This document shows, in pieces, positions 58,561 to 64,000 of a stretch of 64,000 nucleotides of DNA (position 1 is its first letter; every line of letters begins with the position of its first letter). A program made the position numbers and the translations under genes. The DNA comes from Isoetes taiwanensis (lineage: Eukaryota > Streptophyta > Lycopodiopsida > Isoetales > Isoetaceae): the NCBI GenBank assembly GCA_021234155.1, contig JAJEKV010000060.1, forward strand, positions 434,001 to 498,000. The letters run 5' to 3'. The notes beneath the pieces were generated by a model. The model worked only from the letters and a program-made list of their open reading frames with translations. It had not been told where the DNA came from and did not search any database.

Positions 58561-58969
58561 TGTCAGTAGAAACACTATAGATGTTTGACTCTCTGATGAA
58601 AGCCCTTATAGTGCCTGCTTTCCTAAGTAGTAGACCAGATTTGCAAGGAAAAGCGAACTTTACAGACTATGATCTGGTCGTAAAACATTACTGTCAATGA
58701 AAATGTACTCATATGTGTAATATATCTTGTACATGTACATAACTTATATGAACATGCATGTTTTTTGATGCAAAACTAGTTTGGACTTGGCTCTTTCCAG
58801 TCCACACTCTACTTTTTGCCTTGGTTTCGTTGTCACCAATTTCTAGTGTGCAATATTGCCACCAATTCAAATAAAAAAAAACAGGATGCAATTTCTTGCT
58901 CAAAACATAGGGAAAAAACCCGAGGTAAAAAAAATGAATAGTAGAATAATTTCAAAATAACGAAATCAT

Positions 58970-61205
58970 GGTTTACATCTGGTTTTTGGCTCAACCAAAG
59001 CTCTTCTGGTACTGTTCCTAGATTAACCTTTGTGGGGAGTCTGTTCAAGGCTGAACAGGCTGTATGTACAACCTCTGCCCAAAACATGGGATCTAAGCTC
59101 CTTCTATGGATCATGGCCCTGACACATTTAAGCAGCATTCTATTGTTTCATTCATAACACCGTTCTGTTGATGCTCATATGCCACTGATTTTTTATGATG
59201 GATGCCCTGTTCCTGCAAAAATGCACTGAAATGGCGATTGAGGAACTCTTTATCTTGATCTTTCTTATAGTTTTGACTTGTCTTTGCATCTGTTTTCCAC
59301 CCTACAACTTCCATTTTGCAAATTCTTCAAATGTATTAGACTTATGTTTGAGGAAAATATACCTATTTTTTTCTACTATAATCATCAATGATGAGCAGGA
59401 AATACTTGGATCCTCCAAGTGATCTGGTGCTAGCTGGTCCCCATAGATCCATGTGAAGCAACTTCAACTGTTTGGTTGCTCTTTGAACTGCTTCTTTTTT
59501 ATAGGGTTTCCTTCGTAATTTGCCCAGGATGCATCCCTCACACATTGTCTTTGGCTTGCAAATCTTCGTGAACCCTGTAACCAGCCTTTGCACATGCATT
59601 ATATTAAGCAAAGAGCAGTTTGCATGCCCCAATCTCTCTGCCATGTACTGGCAGTTTGACTTTCTATGACAGCATATGCTTTGAATGTGTTTGAGGACCA
59701 ACTAAGTTTGTATATGTTGCTCGATCTCTCTACTTTGGCAAAACCATTGCTCACTGTCCTTAACTATACATCTGCCATTTCCGAAAGTCACAAACATTTT
59801 TTGCATCATCCATTTCTTTGAGACTAAGAGAAGGTTTGCCTCTAACCCTCAAGCATGCAAGACATTTTTCAAATATAGCTACCCCTGCTGCAACAGGTTT
59901 AGTTTCACTGAGCCAATGCTAGCTATGTTGAGCTTACCTTTCCCAATTCTAACTTTCCTTCTTGAATTGGTGGGATGATAACTCGTGAATACTTCCTTGA
60001 CACTGGTCATGTGGTCACTTGCACTAGAGTCAAGATACCACAATTCTTGAATGATATCAGAAGCAATAAGACAAGATGCAGTTGCATCAGCATACCTCCT
60101 CTTGAAAAATTCAATGCAATTAAAGATCAACCAGAATATCCATTGAACTACATGTAGTACTTTTGCAATAAGTTTACCACTCTGGTTGTCAGTGGTACAA
60201 GCAAAGAATGCCCTGCTGGTTGACACAATAGAGTCAGTCTCAGTCTCGGATCCCGTGTCTTTTTCTGTACTGTTATCACTTTTGCTTGCTTTGTGAGCTC
60301 TGGAGCTTCTTTCTGTTTTTTTGATTGCTCTTTTGCCTTCTCCTTTCCTTCATCTATGCCTTACTTTGGTTTTCTTTTATCAGGTTTAGGGCAGTCCTTA
60401 CATATGTGGCCATATTTGTTGCAATTGAAGCATTTTCGATTCTCCTCTCTATTCCCAACAAATGCCTGAGCATCTTTGGCAGTGAGATGCTTTTGTCCTC
60501 CCTTGTTCCTCGCCCCAAGAGGAGTTGCTGGCATGCCCATTCAAGCTCAACTTTTTCTTGAGATCCAACAATATTTTTGACATTGCTATAGCTTGCAGGA
60601 AGACCAATAAGCAGAGCTCCTACTATGACATCGTCATCAAGTGCTCTTTTTACATCCTATAACTGCTTGGATGCTTGCTTGATAATTCCAATGTATTCTT
60701 CTACTGATGAACAGTCTTTGAGTTTTGTGTTGGACGCTATACTGTACAAGTTTGCCTGAGTAGAGAAGTGTCTCTTTTTGTAGGTGTGCTCCAGCTGCTC
60801 CCATGCTTCCTTATTAGTTCTTGCCGCTGCTATTTGAGGCACAAGAGTATCGTCTAGGTACTTCAAAATGCACTTCCTAGCCATCCAGTCCTTTTGCAAC
60901 CATTTTGCAAGCATCTGCTTCTCAATTTCTGAGAGTTTCATTGCATCCTCACTTGATGTAGCCTCTCCCTTGACAACCTATGCTGCAATATAGGCATTGC
61001 AGCAGTTGTTTTCCCTTTTTGAACCACTGGCATGGCTTCTTCTTTAGAGATTATTCCCCATAAACCTTTCTCTCCAAGCTTGGTTTGCACCTTGATAAAC
61101 GAATTCTAGGCATTCAAATGATTCAGTGGGTCGATCTTCATATCTTCGAGTTTGACGGGTGGTACACTCAACTTGACTTAGCTCAAGGTCATTCCCGCTC
61201 TGAAA
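58970..61205 (-). mobile_element. Copia-type LTR retrotransposon remnant (gag, protease, integrase)
   Basis: Minus-strand gag starts at ATG 61141 (MKIDPLNHLNA) and includes KQMLAKWLQKDWMARKCILK and NKEAWEQLEHTYKKRH. A CCHC knuckle CFNCNKYGHICKDC lies near 60.4 kb. The protease traces read LWYLDSSASDHMTS (60.05 kb). The pre-integrase and integrase segments give RLGHANCSLLNIM, CEGCILGKLRRKPY, LLHMDLWGPASTRSLGGSKY and LIIDDYSR, then EQGIHHKKSVAYEHQQNGV and DPMFWAEVVHTACSALNRLP. Sequence stops at KPDVNHDFV, so reverse transcriptase, RNase H and the 3' LTR are absent. A weak primer-binding site (TTTCAGAGC) lies near 61.2 kb. Stops and frame changes occur throughout. Confidence 0.82.
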
Positions 61206-62558
61206 TTATAAAGAAAAACAAGAAGCTTTGATTTGATTTAGAAAGAATACAATGCATGCACAACATGAAATATATATAGGGCACATCCATAGTTTGTGGA
61301 AGCTGCAACGCATTCCACCAACAGATGTCTCCATAGTCGAAGTTGTCCCCAAAATCCTGGACGTGATTTCAGTCTTTCTAAAAGAACAAACAAAAACAGT
61401 CTTCAAGTTTCGTTGTCTATCTGTCTTTGTTACAAGATGGACATATATGTCCAATAGATGCTATGGTTTGTGGAGCTTACATGCTTCTGGTCCGCTGGAT
61501 AAAATATACTTCCTTAGCACACCAAAGAATAAGTCCCTCAAATTCTCCATCATTCTGTTTATTCCTTCTACGTTGTAGTAACTCCATCATGCATATTCAA
61601 TTTCATTTTTTTGCCAAATCCTATAGCTTGTTATGTGTATTCGAAGTTGGTGCCAGAGTCTGTTCTTCTACTTCACCTATGGCCAGGTAGCTCATGCAGA
61701 TTTCAGATGGACATTGCAAATCCACTACATACTCACGTTCGTTGCATGTTAAAGTTTGACATCAAGGAAATCCCCTTCCATCAATCAAATTTGTCTGCCT
61801 GCACTCTCATCTACTGGATTAAGGAACTAGGCTCAATCAAGTTCGTCTGTTCTTCAATCAAATTCGTCTGCCTATACTCTCTTCTACTAGATTAAGGAAT
61901 TAGGCTCAATCAAATTCGTCGGGCTACATGCTCAAAAGCATTGCAGGTAGGTTGAACATTACATTTCCATGTTTCATGGAGTTATCTAGGGTTCAAATCC
62001 CTAGGGAGATGCAATGGAAAACTATTCAACGAGAAACTAATTCTCTTTGGACATTTGGAAGCGTAAAATTAGATTGTAAGCTAGGGTTCAAATCCCTAGG
62101 GAGATGCAATGGGAAACTATTTAACGAGAAACTAATTATCTTTGGACATTTGGAAGCGTAAAATTAGATTGTAAGCTGATAATAATCTATTATGTGATGT
62201 AATTAAACATGTATTTGCATCCTCAAAAGCTTAAGATAAAGTTTTTAAGACGACAATCAATTATGTGATGTATGTGAATATGTATTTGCATCCTCCAAGA
62301 CATCCTTCACATTAGGGCATCATTACATTTACTAACTTTTTCACGTAGATAGTTGAGGTTGTTGCATCATGCAGTGCACTTGTACTTGTATCATGTAATG
62401 CATCTACAAATTACTTATTTACTCATCCTCATGCCATTTGGCCATGTAAACTATTACAACCCATTCAACTATATCATTATAGATGTTTTCTATCAATCCC
62501 TACACCATCACCAAGGCCCAAAGGGTCCAAATTTTTTTATATGTCCAACACTTTTAAA
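61206..62558. repeat. AT-rich stretch with two tandem duplications
   Basis: A 66-73 bp unit (AATCAAATTCGTCTGCCT, then TAAGGAACTAGGCTCAATCA) is repeated at 61,783-61,850 and 61,853-61,918. A 95-bp unit (CTAGGGTTCAAATCCCTAGG, then TTGGACATTTGGAAGCG) is repeated at 61,988-62,082 and 62,083-62,178. The first has a 16-bp palindrome-like start. Part of this stretch may be the old 5' LTR of the Copia remnant. No gene is supported. Confidence 0.6.
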
Positions 62559-62562
62559 TTAA

Positions 62563-62730
62563 AACCCCCCTGAAACCTCCTTTGGTTTGGGTACATATTA
62601 ACACAAGGGGTACCGTTATCTATGGTCTAGATCAAGGAATAAAGGGTAAATATGCCTCCAACAACTCTCGATGCCCGGAGTCATCCCCATATGAAAATGC
62701 ACCCAAACCAAAGGGGGTTTCAGGGGGATC
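62563..62730. mobile_element. 168-bp MITE flanked by TTAA
   Basis: Terminal inverted repeats begin AACCCCCCTGAAACC on the left and GATCCCCCTGAAACC on the right. They stay similar for about 35 bp, sharing CCTTTGGTTTGGGT. TTAA lies directly outside both ends (62559-62562, 62731-62734). TTAA duplication is typical of piggyBac-like elements, while a TAA/TTA reading would fit Harbinger/Tourist types. It has no coding capacity. Confidence 0.8.
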
Positions 62731-64000
62731 TTAATTATGTTCTGCTATACTATCAACGATTCCAACAATATAAGGTTCATGCAATGTATAAGTTAAAACC
62801 CACAATATCTTTATGAATAGCTACCCTTAATACTATTAATAATCCCTGCAGTATGGAAATTATGTGCTGCTATATTGTCAACGATTCCAACAGCATAAGA
62901 TTGAATAATCCTACTAAGATTACTTTTAAATGCATAATCGAGTGCAATTAGCAAGCTTTAGAATAGACCTAGTCCACCTTGTAGCAGCAATGTTAATCAA
63001 ATTAATATATTACATCCAGGTTGCAACTATATTACACATATAGTATGTTCGGAATTAGAATAGTGCCGTAGCAAAAACCTACAATGCCTTTATGAAAGGC
63101 AGCCCTTCAAACTACTAACAATTCCTGCAGTATAGAAATTTTTAATGCTCTGCTTATTGCATATCAAATAGATCTACCTTAGAATCGCTCCACTAGTTGT
63201 TATGCCATGCTAGCGTGCTCCCAAAGTTATTGGGAGAAACAGGCTATAGCATTGGGCATACAAATTATTTGAGGATTTCAAAGACCGAGCGTCTAGAGTA
63301 AGAAAGTGGCCAGAGCATTTGACATACAATTATTTGCAGAGAATACAGTATATGGCATAATGCAAATTTTGGAGACCGACGGTTGAGAGATTAATCATCA
63401 TTCGCGCACTTAATTTGCTTATATTCAACTTTGAGTGACCTTTGTCCCTAACAAACTAAAGGAAAACAAACACAAGGGTAGGCAGTTATAACAGTTGTAC
63501 ATAAAACATTCACTTGTCCTAGCTACCTCCTGCAATGTTTTGTGCTGGCACAAAAGTGTCATTTCTGAATTTCAAGGCACATTTTCAACTGGAAAAAAGT
63601 AAACACATCATAACTGATATCAAATTTAACTCATTTCTGGACAAATATCCAAACTTGAGAAAGAAAATGACAGTAACTTCAGTAAATTGAAAAGCATGTC
63701 GGTGGATTGCAAAAATCCTTCTGCGAGTGTTACAGGAGGTTGTTATTCATGCCCTCGTGGAGCCAATTCTGTTCTTTCTGCTGAATATTTTTTCTCGTAG
63801 ATTGTACAGTAGAATGCTTCTGAGTTGTACATCCAGGCTTGACCGACCTTAAATTAACAAGCACAAGTAAAGTCCTACCCACTGCTGCCCCGCACTCAAG
63901 CCACCCCACGCCATCCCAGCCACCACCACCACCCCGGCCTGAGGCCCGGCCCTCGCCCACCTTTGACCCGCAGTAGGTAGAACTCCAAGGCGCTTGCGAA
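62731..64000. other. AT-rich DNA with a diverged duplication, right edge of window
   Basis: A unit containing CTTTATGAATAGCTACCCTT and TCCCTGCAGTATGGAAATT (from 62,793) recurs, diverged, from 63,071. The phrase TCAACGATTCCAACA appears at 62,752 and 62,878. No gene is supported. The last 120 bp turn GC-rich (CCACCACCACC) and could be the start of a transcription unit beyond the window. Confidence 0.45.

Noticed and set aside
61206-61454. 82-residue minus-strand frame beyond the Copia gag
   Set aside because: It lies upstream of the gag start, where an LTR or leader is expected, and has no protein motif.
63730-63960. Gly-rich minus-strand frame at the right edge
   Set aside because: Its start is a low-complexity CCACCACC tract and the remainder has no recognisable protein feature. 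It may be a 5' leader at most.

Overview
The window looks like nuclear DNA of a land plant with a large, repeat-filled genome. It holds one intact-looking plant gene, a two-exon pectin methylesterase with a fused inhibitor pro-domain, and the remains of a PPR gene. Everything else is layered transposable elements. The mobile DNA points to a non-seed plant (fern, lycophyte or bryophyte relative) rather than a flowering plant, but that placement is inference.

Layout. At 0-1 kb is the 3' part of an unrecognised two-exon gene. From 2.9 to 14.3 kb lies a decayed element: a plus-strand transposase-like remnant (12.1-14.3 kb) and, head to head with it, a minus-strand remnant with a ParB-like motif (4.4-8.5 kb). 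About thirty copies of the palindrome AAATTGGGC..GCCCAATTT are scattered and tandemly arrayed through it. From 14.7 to 18.9 kb is a minus-strand Mutator-like (MULE) transposase remnant, split by a LINE with a 5-bp target duplication. A palindrome-cored 29-bp tandem array sits near 20 kb. The pectinesterase is at 21.9-23.6 kb, followed by AT-rich intergenic DNA, a PPR pseudogene and a minus-strand LINE. That LINE is broken by two head-to-tail Helentron-like elements (30.4-37.1 kb). From 37.9 to 43 kb are a half-LINE, a poly(A) retroposon, hairpins and a 454-bp TRIM. From 43 to 56.1 kb is another LINE, cut in two by an 8,837-bp DNA transposon.

The most interesting unit is that 8.8-kb transposon (45,320-54,156). 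It has a GAAG target duplication, about 30-bp terminal inverted repeats, and a plus-strand transposase of the family I know as DUF7869. Divergent to this is a spliced minus-strand gene joining a ParB/DGQHR-like region to a bacterial-type (beta-class) amino-DNA methyltransferase. About thirty copies of the 16-bp palindrome GGTATAAATTTATACC occur only inside it, in introns and between the two genes. The same plan is seen in the 2.9-14.3 kb remnant with a different private palindrome. A third ParB-like gene remnant lies at 56.5-58.6 kb. I infer a recurring mobile module: a transposase paired with a ParB-like protein, with or without a methylase, and clustered element-specific palindromes that could be its binding sites.

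The last part holds a Copia remnant (gag, protease and integrase, 59-61.2 kb), short tandem duplications, a TTAA-flanked MITE and AT-rich DNA. Most element genes carry frameshifts or stops. Several fall in 8-9 nt homopolymers, so some may be sequence errors.
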